NCBI RefSeq assembly: GCF_014280875.1
Contig: NZ_JACLAL010000002.1
Coordinates: 62,001 to 126,000, forward strand
Length of the DNA stretch: 64,000 nucleotides
Source: Paenirhizobium daejeonense
GTDB taxonomy: Bacteria > Pseudomonadota > Alphaproteobacteria > Rhizobiales > Rhizobiaceae
Reading direction: 5' to 3'
This document shows, in pieces, positions 27,346 to 37,836 of this stretch. The notes under the pieces were generated by a model. That model saw only the letters and a list, made by a program, of their open reading frames with translations. It was not told where the DNA came from and made no database searches. Position numbers and translations under genes: made by a program. The first letter of the stretch is position 1. Each line of letters begins with the position of its first letter.

Positions 27346-27434
27346 CTTTGCGGTGTCATCCCAGCAACATTGACAAGGGCGATGGAGATAGTTCTCAATT
27401 GAACAATTGAGACATCGTCCCTTTCAGCCAGCCA

Positions 27435-28313
27435 ATGATACGACCCGCAATGACCGGAAGCCTTTCCTTCGATGCCATCGGGTTTGCCGGAGGCGGAAAC
27501 CGCTGCTACTGGCAGAGCGGTTTCTTCGAAGCCCTGAACGCGCGGTATCCCCAACGTCCCGCCTACTATGTTGCCGTCTCTGCCGGAGCTTATCACTGCG
27601 CTATGAACCTTGCCGGTGTTCGCGACCGTGTGCTCGCCGCTGCCTTTGCCTTTGCCGAACGCGGCCTCCCCGACATTGACTGGTCCGCCTTGCGCCGGAG
27701 GCGTTCACCACTGGTGGTCGGCGGACTGTTTCGCGATTTCCTGACGGAACAGTTCGGCGAGACGGAACTGGCTGCGCTACACGCCGCGCCGCCGATCCAG
27801 ATCCAGCTTTCGCTCCCGCCGGCGTGGATGCCGGGAGGACTTGCCGCTCTCGGCTCGATCACCGCCTACCAGATCGAGAAGCGCCTCACCGGTGGCGCAC
27901 ATTCGAAGGCGGGTTCCTATCTCGGATTGAAGCCCGCATGGATATCCACCCATGAGATCGACAGCCCGGCGATGCTCGTCGACGCGATCATGGCGACTTC
28001 CTCGGTGCCGCCCTTCATGCCGGTCGGCAACATAGCCGGCAGTGCCTGTCTTGATGGCGGACTGGTCGATAATCCACCCCTCCGCAAGCTCACGGAAACC
28101 GAGAATGAGGGTGGTCGAACACTGCTGCTGACGACCCGCTACGGCAAGATCCCGCCTTCCGCGGCAGGGCGAATCGTCGTCGGCCCGAGCGAGGATATCC
28201 CGATCGACAAATTCACCGTCGGCGATGCGGACGGATTGCGTCACGCCTGCGCGGTGGGACGACGGGACGGAGAGACATTTGCCGAGCGGCTTCCGGACCT
28301 GCTCTCCGGCTGA
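27435..28313 (+). CDS. Patatin-like phospholipase
   Basis: A 292-residue patatin-fold acyl hydrolase. The oxyanion-hole motif is GFAGGGNRC, the Ser nucleophile lies in the GxSxG-type motif AVSAGAY, and the catalytic Asp is in LDGGLVDNPP. Length and order fit the soluble bacterial patatin family, which cleaves acyl chains from phospholipids. No signal peptide is seen. It overlaps no neighbour; the ribosome site is unclear (ATG 27435, or ATG 27450). Confidence 0.87.
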   Translation: MIRPAMTGSLSFDAIGFAGGGNRCYWQSGFFEALNARYPQRPAYYVAVSAGAYHCAMNLAGVRDRVLAAAFAFAERGLPDIDWSALRRRRSPLVVGGLFRDFLTEQFGETELAALHAAPPIQIQLSLPPAWMPGGLAALGSITAYQIEKRLTGGAHSKAGSYLGLKPAWISTHEIDSPAMLVDAIMATSSVPPFMPVGNIAGSACLDGGLVDNPPLRKLTETENEGGRTLLLTTRYGKIPPSAAGRIVVGPSEDIPIDKFTVGDADGLRHACAVGRRDGETFAERLPDLLSG

Positions 28314-28319
28314 AACGTC

Positions 28320-29444
28320 CTACTTCCGGGTCCGGGCCACGACGCCGCCGCTCACAGGCTGGCGCGCACCGGTCGTTCCCGGAAAGGTCAGCGGCAGCCC
28401 CTTCAGCGAACGTGCCGCGAGATAGGCCCACGCCTCCGCCTCCATGGCATCGCCATCGAAACCCGCATCTTCGGCGGATAGTACAGCCGCTCCATGATAC
28501 GACGCGAGTTCCCTGAGATCCGCCATGATGATGCGATTGTGCCGGCCGCCGCCGCAGATGATGAAAGTCTTCGGCATTTCCGGCAGATGACCCGCCGATT
28601 TCAGGATCGCGGCAGCCGTCAGATAGGCAAGTGTGCGCGCGCCATCGGAAAGCTCCGCTTCGCCTCCCTCCGGCGGCAGGAAATCATTGCGATCGAGCGA
28701 ACGGCGCTTTTCGGCGGTGAAGAACGGATTGTCGAGGTAGCGTTCCAACAGGGACGCAACCACCCGCCCTTCGGAGGCGATCATTCCGCCCTGATCATAA
28801 GGAACGCCGGCATGGGTTTCGACCCACTGGTCGATCAGCGTGTTGCCTGGTCCGCTGTCGAAGGCGATGATCGCGCCATCGCGTCCGAGGAAAGTCAGGT
28901 TGGATATGCCGCCTATATTGACGAAGCAGACCGGCCATGCGGCATTCTTCAACCCTTCAGCCAATGCCGCGTGATAGGCGGGAACCAGCGGCGCGCCCTG
29001 CCCGCCATGCACCATGTCATTGGCGCGCATGTCGTAGACCACATCGATGCCGGTTTCCGCCGCCAGCAGCGCCCCGTCACCGACCTGCACCGTCAGCGCC
29101 TCATCGGGCCGATGCAGCACCGTCTGGCCGTGGAACCCGAGAATGTCGATGTCGGCGGCGCTCAATCCGTTCAACTCAAGAAACTGCCTTACAGCCTCCG
29201 CATGGCGTAGCGTCAGTTCCCGTTCCAGATCAGCAAGAATACCCGGACGCTCCGTCCGCACGCGGATCGTTTTTGCATCCTCCAACCCCTGCTTGAGACG
29301 CTCGCGGAAAGCAGGGGCATAGGGCACGGCGAGAAACGGACCGCGCTCGATGACGTTTTCACCATCGGTCGCCAGCATGGCTACATCGATTCCGTCCATC
29401 GATGTGCCGCTCATCAGGCCGATTGCCCGCATCAGTTCACTCAC
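28320..29444 (-). CDS. anmK: AnmK, anhydro-N-acetylmuramic acid kinase
   Basis: Converts 1,6-anhydro-MurNAc from recycled peptidoglycan to MurNAc-6-phosphate. The 374-residue protein has the family opening [14 protein letters not shown] and the Gly/Asp-rich [16 protein letters not shown] and CGGGRHNRI segments. I start it at GTG 29444, since GGGAGGG lies 5 bases before it; ATG 29432 lies 17 bases further from that site. Divergent from tyrS and convergent with the patatin gene. Confidence 0.93.
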   Translation of the reverse strand: MSELMRAIGLMSGTSMDGIDVAMLATDGENVIERGPFLAVPYAPAFRERLKQGLEDAKTIRVRTERPGILADLERELTLRHAEAVRQFLELNGLSAADIDILGFHGQTVLHRPDEALTVQVGDGALLAAETGIDVVYDMRANDMVHGGQGAPLVPAYHAALAEGLKNAAWPVCFVNIGGISNLTFLGRDGAIIAFDSGPGNTLIDQWVETHAGVPYDQGGMIASEGRVVASLLERYLDNPFFTAEKRRSLDRNDFLPPEGGEAELSDGARTLAYLTAAAILKSAGHLPEMPKTFIICGGGRHNRIIMADLRELASYHGAAVLSAEDAGFDGDAMEAEAWAYLAARSLKGLPLTFPGTTGARQPVSGGVVARTRK

Positions 29445-29594
29445 GCTGCCCTCCCGTCCTTCACGGCTTCCGATCTCGGCTCGAATGAGTCGCATCAGCA
29501 ACATTCATGGCCGAAAGACGTGCACATTTCAAAAAACAGTGCTAAAGCCGCCGCGAAATTTAATGTCCCGCACGATCCAGAGAGTTCCAAGGTC

Positions 29595-30851
29595 ATGACG
29601 AAGCTCAAGTCCGATTTCCTCCGCACCATGCATGAGCGCGGCTTCATTCATCAGATTTCCGATGAAAGCGGCCTCGACGATCTGCTGAGCAAGGAAAGCG
29701 TCACGGCCTATATCGGCTTCGACCCGACGGCGCCCTCGCTGCATGCCGGCGGCCTCATCCAGATCATGATGCTGCACTGGTTCCAGGCGACCGGCCACCA
29801 GCCGATCTCGCTGATGGGCGGCGGCACCGGCATGGTCGGCGATCCTTCCTTCAAGGAGGAAGCACGCCAGCTGATGACCATCGACACGATCGAGAGCAAC
29901 ATTGCCTCGATCAAGCGCGTCTTCGCCAACTACCTCGACTACGACAAGGGGCCGAAGGACGGCGCCCTGATGATCAACAACGCCGAATGGCTGCGTTCGC
30001 TCAACTACCTCGAATTCCTGCGCGATGTCGGCCGCCACTTCTCGGTCAACCGCATGCTGTCCTTCGACAGCGTGAAGACCCGCCTCGATCGCGAACAGTC
30101 GCTGTCCTTCCTCGAATTCAACTACATGATTTTGCAGGCCTACGACTTCGTGGAGCTGGCCAAGCGCTACGACTGCCGGCTGCAGATGGGTGGCTCCGAC
30201 CAGTGGGGCAACATCGTCAACGGCATCGACCTCGGCCACCGCATGGGCACGCAGCAGCTCTACGCGCTGACATCGCCGCTGCTCACCACGTCCTCGGGCG
30301 CCAAGATGGGCAAGTCGGTGAACGGCGCCGTCTGGCTGAACCCGGACATGCTGTCGGCCTATGACTTCTGGCAGTACTGGCGCAACACGGAAGACGCCGA
30401 CGTCGCGCGCTTCCTGAAGCTCTACACGACACTGCCCATGGACGAGATCGCTCGTCTTGCGGCGCTCGGCGGCTCTGAGATCAACGAGGTCAAGAAGATC
30501 CTCGCAACCGAGATCACCGCCATGCTGCACGGCCGCGAAGCCGCCGAACAGGCAGCGGAAACCGCTCGCAAGACCTTCGAGGAAGGCGGTCTTGCCGAAA
30601 ACCTTCCGTCGATCGAGGTGCCCGCCGCGGAGCTCGACGCCGGCCTCGGCCTGCTTTCACTGATCGTACGCGCCGGTCTTGCCGGTTCGAACGGCGAAGC
30701 CCGCCGCCATGTTCAGGGTGGTGCGGTCAAGATCAACGACACTGCCGTCAGCGACGAGCGCATGACCATCGGCAGCGGCGAAATCACCGCCGATGGCGTC
30801 ATCAAGGTCTCGCTCGGCAAGAAGAAGCATATTCTGGTTCGCCCGGCCTGA
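29595..30851 (+). CDS. tyrS: TyrS, tyrosyl-tRNA synthetase
   Basis: Class I aminoacyl-tRNA synthetase, 418 residues. The HIGH motif appears as [13 protein letters not shown] and the KMSKS loop as AKMGKS, both usual in this subgroup. The tyrosine-site segment is [15 protein letters not shown]-terminal S4 RNA-binding domain ends the protein. Start at MTKLKSDFL (29595); a longer upstream extension has no support. A strong intrinsic terminator follows. Confidence 0.96.
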   Translation: MTKLKSDFLRTMHERGFIHQISDESGLDDLLSKESVTAYIGFDPTAPSLHAGGLIQIMMLHWFQATGHQPISLMGGGTGMVGDPSFKEEARQLMTIDTIESNIASIKRVFANYLDYDKGPKDGALMINNAEWLRSLNYLEFLRDVGRHFSVNRMLSFDSVKTRLDREQSLSFLEFNYMILQAYDFVELAKRYDCRLQMGGSDQWGNIVNGIDLGHRMGTQQLYALTSPLLTTSSGAKMGKSVNGAVWLNPDMLSAYDFWQYWRNTEDADVARFLKLYTTLPMDEIARLAALGGSEINEVKKILATEITAMLHGREAAEQAAETARKTFEEGGLAENLPSIEVPAAELDAGLGLLSLIVRAGLAGSNGEARRHVQGGAVKINDTAVSDERMTIGSGEITADGVIKVSLGKKKHILVRPA

Positions 30852-30900
30852 TCGGGCCGGACAGCCGTCACTGGTACGGCCAAACATGGATAGATAATTG

Positions 30901-30936
30901 AACCGCTCGCAACGCCCGTTGCGGGCGGTTTTTCTT
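30901..30936 (+). terminator. Intrinsic terminator after tyrS
   Basis: A 14-bp stem, AACCGCTCGCAACG with CGTTGCGGGCGGTT (one G-T wobble), a CC loop, and then TTTTCTTT. About 50 bases after the tyrS stop. Confidence 0.9.
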
Positions 30937-30976
30937 TCCGGCAATCTCACGGACCTGATTTGGGAGGAGGTGCGGC

Positions 30977-31369
30977 ATGGAGAAATTCACCGGTGGCTGT
31001 TTGTGCGGCAATATCCGCTTCATTGCCTCGGGGCGACCGTACCGGGTCGGCATATGCCACTGCCTCGACTGCCGAAAACATCACGGAGCCCTCTTTCATG
31101 CCTCGGCGATATTCCCGGAAGCGTCGGTGATTATCAAAGGCGAAACCCGCGACTATACGGGACGGTTCTTCTGCCCCCGCTGCGGCTCCTCCGTCTTTTC
31201 TCGAAGCGGCGATGAAATCGAGGTCAATCTTGGCTCTCTCGACAAGCTCGACCAGTTCAAGCCCACCTACGAACTCTGGACCATCCGGCGCGAGTCGTGG
31301 CTGCCGCCATTTCCGCTCGACAGACGATATGAACGGGACCGCGAGCCCGCGAGCCGATTCGAAGAATAG
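30977..31369 (+). CDS. GFA/CENP-V-family zinc protein
   Basis: A 130-residue protein of the Gfa fold. Two zinc sites are readable: GGCLCG with CHCLDC, and CPRCGSSVF. Family members were named for glutathione-dependent formaldehyde activation, but most have unknown substrates. GGAGGAGGTGCGGC precedes the ATG. It is followed by a long inverted repeat shared with the convergent AsmA-like gene. Confidence 0.88.
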   Translation: MEKFTGGCLCGNIRFIASGRPYRVGICHCLDCRKHHGALFHASAIFPEASVIIKGETRDYTGRFFCPRCGSSVFSRSGDEIEVNLGSLDKLDQFKPTYELWTIRRESWLPPFPLDRRYERDREPASRFEE

Positions 31370-31378
31370 ATCGCTCCG

Positions 31379-31438
31379 GGGTCAAACCTCAATCAGGATA
31401 CTGCGCGCAGAACACCTGTCCTGATTGAGTTTTGACCC
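31379..31438. repeat. Long inverted repeat (probable bidirectional terminator)
   Basis: A 20-base arm from 31379 to 31398 (starts GGGTCAAACC, ends CAATCAGGA) pairs with 31419-31438 (starts TCCTGATTG, ends TTTTGACCC), with one mismatch and a 20-base spacer. It separates the end of the GFA gene (31369) from the end of the AsmA-like gene (31442) and would form a hairpin in either transcript. It could equally be a remnant of a mobile element end. Confidence 0.65.
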
Positions 31439-31441
31439 TGA

Positions 31442-34400
31442 TTACCGGAACTCGAAGATCTGCCGGAAGACGCCGGGCGCGATGATCGACAGCGGATTGA
31501 TCGTCAACTTCGGCTGCTCGGTCGCACCCGACAACTTGAAGGTGATGCCGAGCAACCCGCGATCCCGACCGTTGCCAAGCAGCACGCCGATCACCGGCAA
31601 TTCGGCAAAGAGGCGGTTGAGGCCATAGGCCGGCATGAAGGTGCCAGTCATGTCGATCCGCCCATCGGCGTCCCGCACGGTTCCCTGAAGCGTTGCGCCG
31701 ACCTGCTCGCCACGAACGATGCCGTTTTCGATACGCAACGCCGAGTCCGAATAGACCAAGCGAGCAAAGGCCCGCTGGAACCGTGCGGTACTAACGTCAA
31801 TGTTGCGTTTAACGGCACTATTGAGGCTCTGGCCATTCGCGCCAGTCGGCGTGGAGACGATCGACTGGAGCCGCTGCTCATTCTCCACCTGGAAATTGCG
31901 GATATCGAGCGATCCATTCCAGATCCCGTTTGCCCCCTCGGCAAGCTTCAGATTGAGGAGGCCTCCGACCATGTGATCGTAGAGATTGATGAAACGGCTC
32001 AGCGCTCCCGCATCGCTGCTGGTCACGGAAATCTCGCTGAGCCCCTCGGGCTTGCGCAGTTTCGATACCAGCGCCTGTCCGGTATCCGTCACGGCTGAGA
32101 CGTCGAGCCCCGTCGTTTTTCCTGCGCGTGAGGAATATGTCAGCGACACATTGCTCATGGCCTCGTCGCCAAAGCCGACGACACGATCGAGTTTGGCCTG
32201 AAGCCGCAGGTTCAGGTTACTGTCAGCGCCACCGCCTCCGGCCTTGCCCCCGCCTGCGGCACCGCCGAAGCCAGCAGGTCCGTCGGATTTCATCTTGGCC
32301 AGGAGCGAGCGAAAATCTGCGGACTTGCCGGAGATATTGACGTCATAAGCGCCCTTGGCCGAACGCAGGGTCAGTGCGAAATCATCGCCGGGCGTAAACT
32401 GCAGGCGAGCGAAATCAGCAGAAATCAGCCCGTCCTTGCCGGTCGCCAGACTGCCCTTCGCGCCAAAGCCATCGCCATCCAGCACGAACTTGTTAATGTC
32501 GGTCTCGCCATTGTCGGCCTCGGTCGTTTCGAAGGTCGCCTTGGCATTAATGCCCTGCCCCTTCGACCAGCCGATCCATGGCACCATCAGGTTTGCCGAT
32601 TTCAGGTCGACGCTCACCGCCTGCCGTTTCTCATCGAGACGGGTCAACTGGACGACGACAGGCCCGTCGACCATGTCGTCGAGACCCGGCACGAGCTTTG
32701 CGCGAGCGGCGTTATCGAGAGTGGCCTTTACCACGCGCTCACGCGCCACATCCGAATCGGAATCGACCGGCTCCGTCATGGCGATTTCCATGGGAACGCC
32801 GTCGATGCCCGCCTTGGCCTGAAGGCGCGCGGCGCGCGGATCGACATCGAGCGTTCCGTCGATGTTCGAAATCTTGCGATCGCCAAAAGGCTTGGCGACA
32901 TCGACGCCCTGAAGCTGGAGGTTCGCCTTCCATACCGGCTCCGGCGGCTTCTGATCAGCGATCAAGCCAAGGCGAACCTGAGCGGTGCCGTGCACGGTGC
33001 CGGAAAAGTCTTCCGGCGCAAACCCCACCCGTTGCAAGGCCCGCATCGGCTTGAACGAAACGAGCTCTGCAACACCGTCGGCAGCACCGGAAACGGCGAT
33101 ATCGATGTCGGCCATCAACGGCTTTACATAGACGTTTTCGAGCCCGAGCCTGCCGCTGTCGATCTTCACCATGCGGCCAGAGGGGAAATAGGAGGTCGCA
33201 GTCTTGATATCGACGCTGACCTTGCCGCCGCTCATGTCGAAATGGGCGTCCATGTCCCTCAGCGGAGGTATCTCGCCAGTAACGTTCATCCGGGCATCGA
33301 CGATGTCGAAATTGATGTTCAGTTCGTTGGCATCGAGATGCAGCGGCTTAGGCTCGACGGACAGGCGGTTCTGCGGAATGAAAACCGAAATCTGCCCCCG
33401 CGTGACAGTCCCGCCAAAGACATTGGCCAACACCCATTTCCGCGGTTTATCCGCCATCCAGTAGGGCCACAGCTGCTTGATGACGCCAGACCTCATGTTG
33501 TTGACAAGCGCATCGAACTGGATTTCCGGTCCTGTGCCGCCGAAACGGATACGCAGGTTGCCATCCATGGTTCCGGACGGAGTGGATACTGAAAGCGTAT
33601 CGAGCTGCAGCTCCTTCGCTTCATTTACATAGCGGCCGAAAACCTTGAGCGAGAAGGGAAAGGGCGCTTCTCCGGCGGCGGGTACGGAGGCGAGCCCCTC
33701 GGACACCAGCAGATCGATGCCGAACCCACTGCCACCAACCGTATTGCCTGGCAGCCGGTCTAGATCGATGAGCCCACCCGACAGCGGCAGAACCATCGGC
33801 CCGAATTCCATCCGCGAATTCGGAGCAATCTCCAGCGTATCCTTGGCAAAGTCATAGCCGAAGCTCATCTGGGCACGAGTGAGCTCCTGCGGATTGCCGT
33901 CGAAGTAAAAAGTTCCTGCCTGACTGTTCAGCGTCAGCGACATTGACGGCGGGTGTCCGTCTCCGGCCCGCCTGGCGGAGATGATGACCTCGGAAGATCC
34001 GTCCAGCCCCTGCCTTGGACTGCCCGTCTTGTCGCGCTTCAGCATGAAGGGGGTCAGCCTGAGATCAGCGATTCTCATTGTCAGGGACTGCGCCCGACCG
34101 CCATCGTTGACCGTCAGCGCCGTCAGTTCCGTCTGCTGGCCATTGATGGAAATCGCACCGTAGATCGAAAGTGAGTTATCCTTGCCCCGCTCTAACGCCA
34201 GATCGTCCACGGAGATCGTCAGTGGACCGCCGCTGACGCTGGTCGAGGAAATCTCGAGGCCCCCGACACGCATCCGATCAAGGCCCCCCTTGGCAATGAA
34301 AGATTGCACCATGTCGAGTTGAAGAAAGGAGTTTTCCAGAACCGCCGGGATACTGTCGACCCGAAGTTTCGAAAGGTCGAGCGGCTCGCTGGCAGGCAGT

Positions 34401-34888
34401 AGCCTAGCATCGAGCGCCACGCCTTCGCTCTCGATTTCGCGCACTCTGACATGGCCTGCTAGCAACGCCAGCGGGTCGAGAATAAGACGAACGGATTTGG
34501 TCTGGGCAATCGGACTGCTGTCAGCCTCGCCGACGAGCGAAACATCCCGGGCCTCGATGGCGAGCTGGAAGCCCTCCGCGAATCGGATGGCCGTACCGCC
34601 GATATCCGCGCGATATGCAGGCTCTACAGCGGCATTGAGCGCAGAACGCGCAAAGTTGGAAAGAACGGAATCAAGGCTGCCGCTCTCGACCAGCGCAAAC
34701 AGGCTGCCGGCCATCAGCAAGAAGAAGGCCAGCATTCCCAGAGACCACCGCCCGACCCCTCCAGCGAGCGTCGATCGTGGCGGACAATGCACGATAATGG
34801 GGTCCTCGGCGCCGGCCGAAGGCAATTCATGCAGAGGAATGAAGTCTTCTTTGCGAAACCTTATCTTTTCGCCGCGGATTTCTCCCAT
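31442..34888 (-). CDS. AsmA/YhdP-like (DUF3971) large envelope protein
   Basis: A protein of about 1148 residues with one N-terminal transmembrane segment (LGMLAFFLLMAGSLFALVE) and a very long periplasmic region of repeated beta-strand units, ending in an AsmA-like C-terminal domain (RMTGTF-like MTGTFMPAYGLNRLFAELPV). YhdP/AsmA proteins bridge the inner and outer membranes and move phospholipids. Start placed at MGEIRGEKIRF (34888), the most likely ATG; an upstream extension of 33 codons is possible. Divergent from bcp. Confidence 0.85.
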   Translation of the reverse strand: MGEIRGEKIRFRKEDFIPLHELPSAGAEDPIIVHCPPRSTLAGGVGRWSLGMLAFFLLMAGSLFALVESGSLDSVLSNFARSALNAAVEPAYRADIGGTAIRFAEGFQLAIEARDVSLVGEADSSPIAQTKSVRLILDPLALLAGHVRVREIESEGVALDARLLPASEPLDLSKLRVDSIPAVLENSFLQLDMVQSFIAKGGLDRMRVGGLEISSTSVSGGPLTISVDDLALERGKDNSLSIYGAISINGQQTELTALTVNDGGRAQSLTMRIADLRLTPFMLKRDKTGSPRQGLDGSSEVIISARRAGDGHPPSMSLTLNSQAGTFYFDGNPQELTRAQMSFGYDFAKDTLEIAPNSRMEFGPMVLPLSGGLIDLDRLPGNTVGGSGFGIDLLVSEGLASVPAAGEAPFPFSLKVFGRYVNEAKELQLDTLSVSTPSGTMDGNLRIRFGGTGPEIQFDALVNNMRSGVIKQLWPYWMADKPRKWVLANVFGGTVTRGQISVFIPQNRLSVEPKPLHLDANELNINFDIVDARMNVTGEIPPLRDMDAHFDMSGGKVSVDIKTATSYFPSGRMVKIDSGRLGLENVYVKPLMADIDIAVSGAADGVAELVSFKPMRALQRVGFAPEDFSGTVHGTAQVRLGLIADQKPPEPVWKANLQLQGVDVAKPFGDRKISNIDGTLDVDPRAARLQAKAGIDGVPMEIAMTEPVDSDSDVARERVVKATLDNAARAKLVPGLDDMVDGPVVVQLTRLDEKRQAVSVDLKSANLMVPWIGWSKGQGINAKATFETTEADNGETDINKFVLDGDGFGAKGSLATGKDGLISADFARLQFTPGDDFALTLRSAKGAYDVNISGKSADFRSLLAKMKSDGPAGFGGAAGGGKAGGGGADSNLNLRLQAKLDRVVGFGDEAMSNVSLTYSSRAGKTTGLDVSAVTDTGQALVSKLRKPEGLSEISVTSSDAGALSRFINLYDHMVGGLLNLKLAEGANGIWNGSLDIRNFQVENEQRLQSIVSTPTGANGQSLNSAVKRNIDVSTARFQRAFARLVYSDSALRIENGIVRGEQVGATLQGTVRDADGRIDMTGTFMPAYGLNRLFAELPVIGVLLGNGRDRGLLGITFKLSGATEQPKLTINPLSIIAPGVFRQIFEFR

Positions 34889-35013
34889 GTGCCTGGCGAT
34901 TGTCTCCGTCCAAGGATGCCGATATTCACAGTCGTGCTGGACGACTTCGGTCCGGACTATATATCGATAGCGACGACAATCATCCATAAAACAGGCAAAA
35001 GAAAGGTTATCCC

Positions 35014-35481
35014 ATGGCGGAATTGACAGTCGGCGATCAGGCCCCGGATTTCACTCTGCCGCGTGACGGCGGCGGCTCTGTGTCGCTTTCCACACTTCGC
35101 GGCAAGCCCGTGGTCCTTTACTTCTACCCCAAGGACGACACGAGCGGCTGCACCGCCGAAGCCATTGCCTTTACAGGCCTGGCCGAGGAATTCTCCAAGG
35201 CCGGAGCGACGATCATCGGCATGTCCCCCGACAGCGTCAAAAGTCACGACAAGTTTGCCGGAAAGCACAATCTTTCCATCGTGCTGGCCTCCGATGAGGA
35301 GAAGACCGCGCTTTCCGCCTATGGCGTATGGAAGGAAAAGAGCATGTACGGACGCACCTATATGGGTGTCGAGCGCACTACCGTGCTGATCGATTCGGAA
35401 GGCCGAATCGCCGCCATCTGGCGCAAGGTCAAGGTTCCAGGTCATGCCGAAGCCGTGTTGAACGCTGTTCGCGCGCTGTGA
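35014..35481 (+). CDS. bcp: Bcp-type thioredoxin-dependent peroxiredoxin
   Basis: A 155-residue thiol peroxidase of the PrxQ/Bcp group, reducing peroxides with electrons from thioredoxin. The peroxidatic Cys is in PKDDTSGCTAEA, within the family pattern; a second Cys at the classic resolving position five residues on is missing, so it may work as a 1-Cys enzyme or use another thiol. C-terminal KVKVPGHAEAV is typical. The ferritin-like gene begins within 20 bases of its stop. Confidence 0.93.
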   Translation: MAELTVGDQAPDFTLPRDGGGSVSLSTLRGKPVVLYFYPKDDTSGCTAEAIAFTGLAEEFSKAGATIIGMSPDSVKSHDKFAGKHNLSIVLASDEEKTALSAYGVWKEKSMYGRTYMGVERTTVLIDSEGRIAAIWRKVKVPGHAEAVLNAVRAL

Positions 35482-35498
35482 ACGGCAGTCTTTCCGGC

Positions 35499-36323
35499 AT
35501 GACGGTCAATCCATTGAACTCCCTGCGAGGAGCCGCGACTTACGCCATCCTCAGCACCGACCTGGACGAGAAGACGGAACTGGCGCAGGAGGCTGCACGC
35601 CGCTGGCATGCACGCCGCCTGTCGCTGCGCTCACCGCTCGATCCCGACCTGCCGGAACGGCCGGGACGGCCGGCAAAACCGGAACTCGTACCACCTAAGG
35701 CGACGGAAAAGCGCTCCCTGCACACCCTGCCCGGCCGCATCGCCATGCTGCATGCGCTCGCCCACATCGAACTCAACGCCGTCGATCTCGCACTTGATAT
35801 CGTCGCGCGATTCGCGACCGAGCCGGTGCCGCATTCCTTCTTCGACGGCTGGATGCAGGTGGCCTTCGAGGAATCCAAGCATTTCCGAATGGTTCGCGAG
35901 CGTCTGAAGGCGCTCGGCGCCGATTATGGCGACATGCCCGCCCACGACGGACTGTGGCAGGCAGCCCATTCAACCCGGAACGACCTGACGGCGCGGCTTG
36001 CAGTCGTCCCGCTCATTCTGGAAGCCCGCGGCCTCGACGTTACCCCCTCGCTGCAGGAAAAGATGCGCGAAACTGGCGACATCGAAAGCGCCGATGTCCT
36101 GAAAGTCATCTACGACGACGAAAAGGGACATGTGGCGATCGGCGCCAAGTGGTTCCGCTTCCTCTGCGCCCGCGAACGGCGCGATCCGGCGGCGACCTTC
36201 AAGGCACTGGTGCGCGCCAATTTCCGCGGCGCCCTCAAGGCTCCGTTCAACGATGTCGCCCGCGCCGAAGCCGGCCTCACGCCTTCCTTCTATCGGTCGC
36301 TGACTTCAAAGAACAGCGACTAG
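35499..36323 (+). CDS. DUF455 ferritin-like protein
   Basis: A 274-residue all-helical protein of the DUF455 ferritin-like family. Candidate diiron ligands are HALAHIELNAVD, FEESKHF and DDEKGHVAIG, giving the Glu/His pairs expected of such folds. Start at ATG 35499; a GTG at 35478 overlapping the bcp stop is an alternative that would couple translation. Adjacent to the peroxiredoxin, so a role in iron or peroxide stress is possible but inferred. Confidence 0.85.
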   Translation: MTVNPLNSLRGAATYAILSTDLDEKTELAQEAARRWHARRLSLRSPLDPDLPERPGRPAKPELVPPKATEKRSLHTLPGRIAMLHALAHIELNAVDLALDIVARFATEPVPHSFFDGWMQVAFEESKHFRMVRERLKALGADYGDMPAHDGLWQAAHSTRNDLTARLAVVPLILEARGLDVTPSLQEKMRETGDIESADVLKVIYDDEKGHVAIGAKWFRFLCARERRDPAATFKALVRANFRGALKAPFNDVARAEAGLTPSFYRSLTSKNSD

Positions 36324-36432
36324 CAACTCAGCCGGTCAAGGCTCAAACAACCTTTTTCAAGCCTTTGTTAACCTTAATGGTGTCTGATCGCCACAGGCAA
36401 AAACCGTTACCGGAACGGCGTTCATCGGCCTT

Positions 36433-37785
36433 ATGAAGAGCGCTTACGGCCGATGGGACAGGGGAAATCGCGTGGCGACTTCGGCGGGAAATCGGGTCTT
36501 CGGAAAACGCAGACAGCCACACGTCGTGATTCTGGCGCGCGGCGACAAGATCCGCCACATGACGGTGCACCCCTGGATGGCGGCAGTTGCCTTCTGCTTC
36601 GTCGGCGTCATGGCGATTGGATATCTCGGCGCAACGACCTATCTCGTTTTCCGCGACGACCTGATCGGCGCCAGCATGGCGCGCCAGGCCCGCATGCAGC
36701 ACGACTACGAAGACCGGATCGCAGCCCTCAGGGCCCAGGTGGATCGTGTCACCTCCCGCCAGCTGCTCGACCAGCAGGTGGTCGAGGAAAAGGTTGAGAA
36801 ACTGCTGGAACAGCAGATGGCGCTTTCCTCCCGCCATGGCCGACTGGACGCCTTGCTCGATCGAGCGGAAGCCGCCGGCGCATTGCCCATCTCCATTCCC
36901 GTTCCGAACGAGAAGCCCGAAGTCACCGGCAAGCGGGCAAGCCTTTCCGGCGGACTGGATGCGATCGAGAACCTGCTCGGTCGCAAGACGGCCTCGGCCA
37001 AACCGGCTTCGGAAAAGACCAGCGGAACAGGGACGTCCGCCCTCGGCTATGTACCGCTAACAGACACTGCCGCAGACCGTTCAGACCGCCTCTTTTCTCA
37101 AATGACGCTTTCGCTCAAGGATATCGAGCACGACCAGATCGACCGTGTTCAGAAACTTGCCGACGGCGCCTCCGAGACCGCAAGCCAGATTTCCGGCATC
37201 CTGCAGCGCAACGGCATCCCACTCGACCAGGTGGACGAAAACGCGGGCATGGACGCCATCGGCGGTCCCTATGTCGCCCCTCAGGCAGCGGAAGCCTTCA
37301 ACTCATCTCTGAACGAACTCGATACGGCACTCAGCCGGCTCGAAAGCGTTCGCGCCACCGCGATCCGAATGCCCTTTGCCAATCCGGCACCGGGCCGGGA
37401 AATTACCAGCCGCTTCGGCAACCGGCTCGATCCGTTCTTCGGCAGGCTGGCCATGCATGCCGGCATCGATTTCCGTTCGCCCGTCGGCGGCGAGATCCGT
37501 GCGACAGGCGCCGGCAAGGTGGTCACCGCCGGCCCTTCCGGCGGATATGGAAACATGGTCGAGATCGACCACGGTCTCGGTTTCAGCACCCGCTTCGGAC
37601 ATATGTCGAAGGTTGTCGTCAAGGTCGGGGACGAGGTCAATCCCGGCGACGTCATCGGCTATTCCGGCAATACCGGCCGCTCCACCGGCCCGCATATCCA
37701 CTACGAAGTGCGCCGCAATGGCGAGGCCGTGGATCCCATGCAATTTCTCAACGCCGGCATGAAGCTGACATCGCTGATCGATTGA
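36433..37785 (+). CDS. Membrane-anchored M23 (LytM-type) metallopeptidase
   Basis: A 450-residue protein: a basic cytoplasmic N-terminus (about 45 residues), one transmembrane helix (AAVAFCFVGVMAIGYLGATT), a coiled-coil region (about 80-150), a linker, then a C-terminal M23 domain. The zinc motifs are complete: HAGIDF (HxxxD) and HIHYEV (HxH). It probably cuts peptidoglycan cross-links or controls growth-pole enzymes, as related rhizobial membrane M23 proteins do. Confidence 0.88.
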   Translation: MKSAYGRWDRGNRVATSAGNRVFGKRRQPHVVILARGDKIRHMTVHPWMAAVAFCFVGVMAIGYLGATTYLVFRDDLIGASMARQARMQHDYEDRIAALRAQVDRVTSRQLLDQQVVEEKVEKLLEQQMALSSRHGRLDALLDRAEAAGALPISIPVPNEKPEVTGKRASLSGGLDAIENLLGRKTASAKPASEKTSGTGTSALGYVPLTDTAADRSDRLFSQMTLSLKDIEHDQIDRVQKLADGASETASQISGILQRNGIPLDQVDENAGMDAIGGPYVAPQAAEAFNSSLNELDTALSRLESVRATAIRMPFANPAPGREITSRFGNRLDPFFGRLAMHAGIDFRSPVGGEIRATGAGKVVTAGPSGGYGNMVEIDHGLGFSTRFGHMSKVVVKVGDEVNPGDVIGYSGNTGRSTGPHIHYEVRRNGEAVDPMQFLNAGMKLTSLID

Positions 37786-37836
37786 CCCCGCATCGCCTGC
37801 GTGTACTCTCGCTTGAGTATCACCGGAGGAGTCGCC

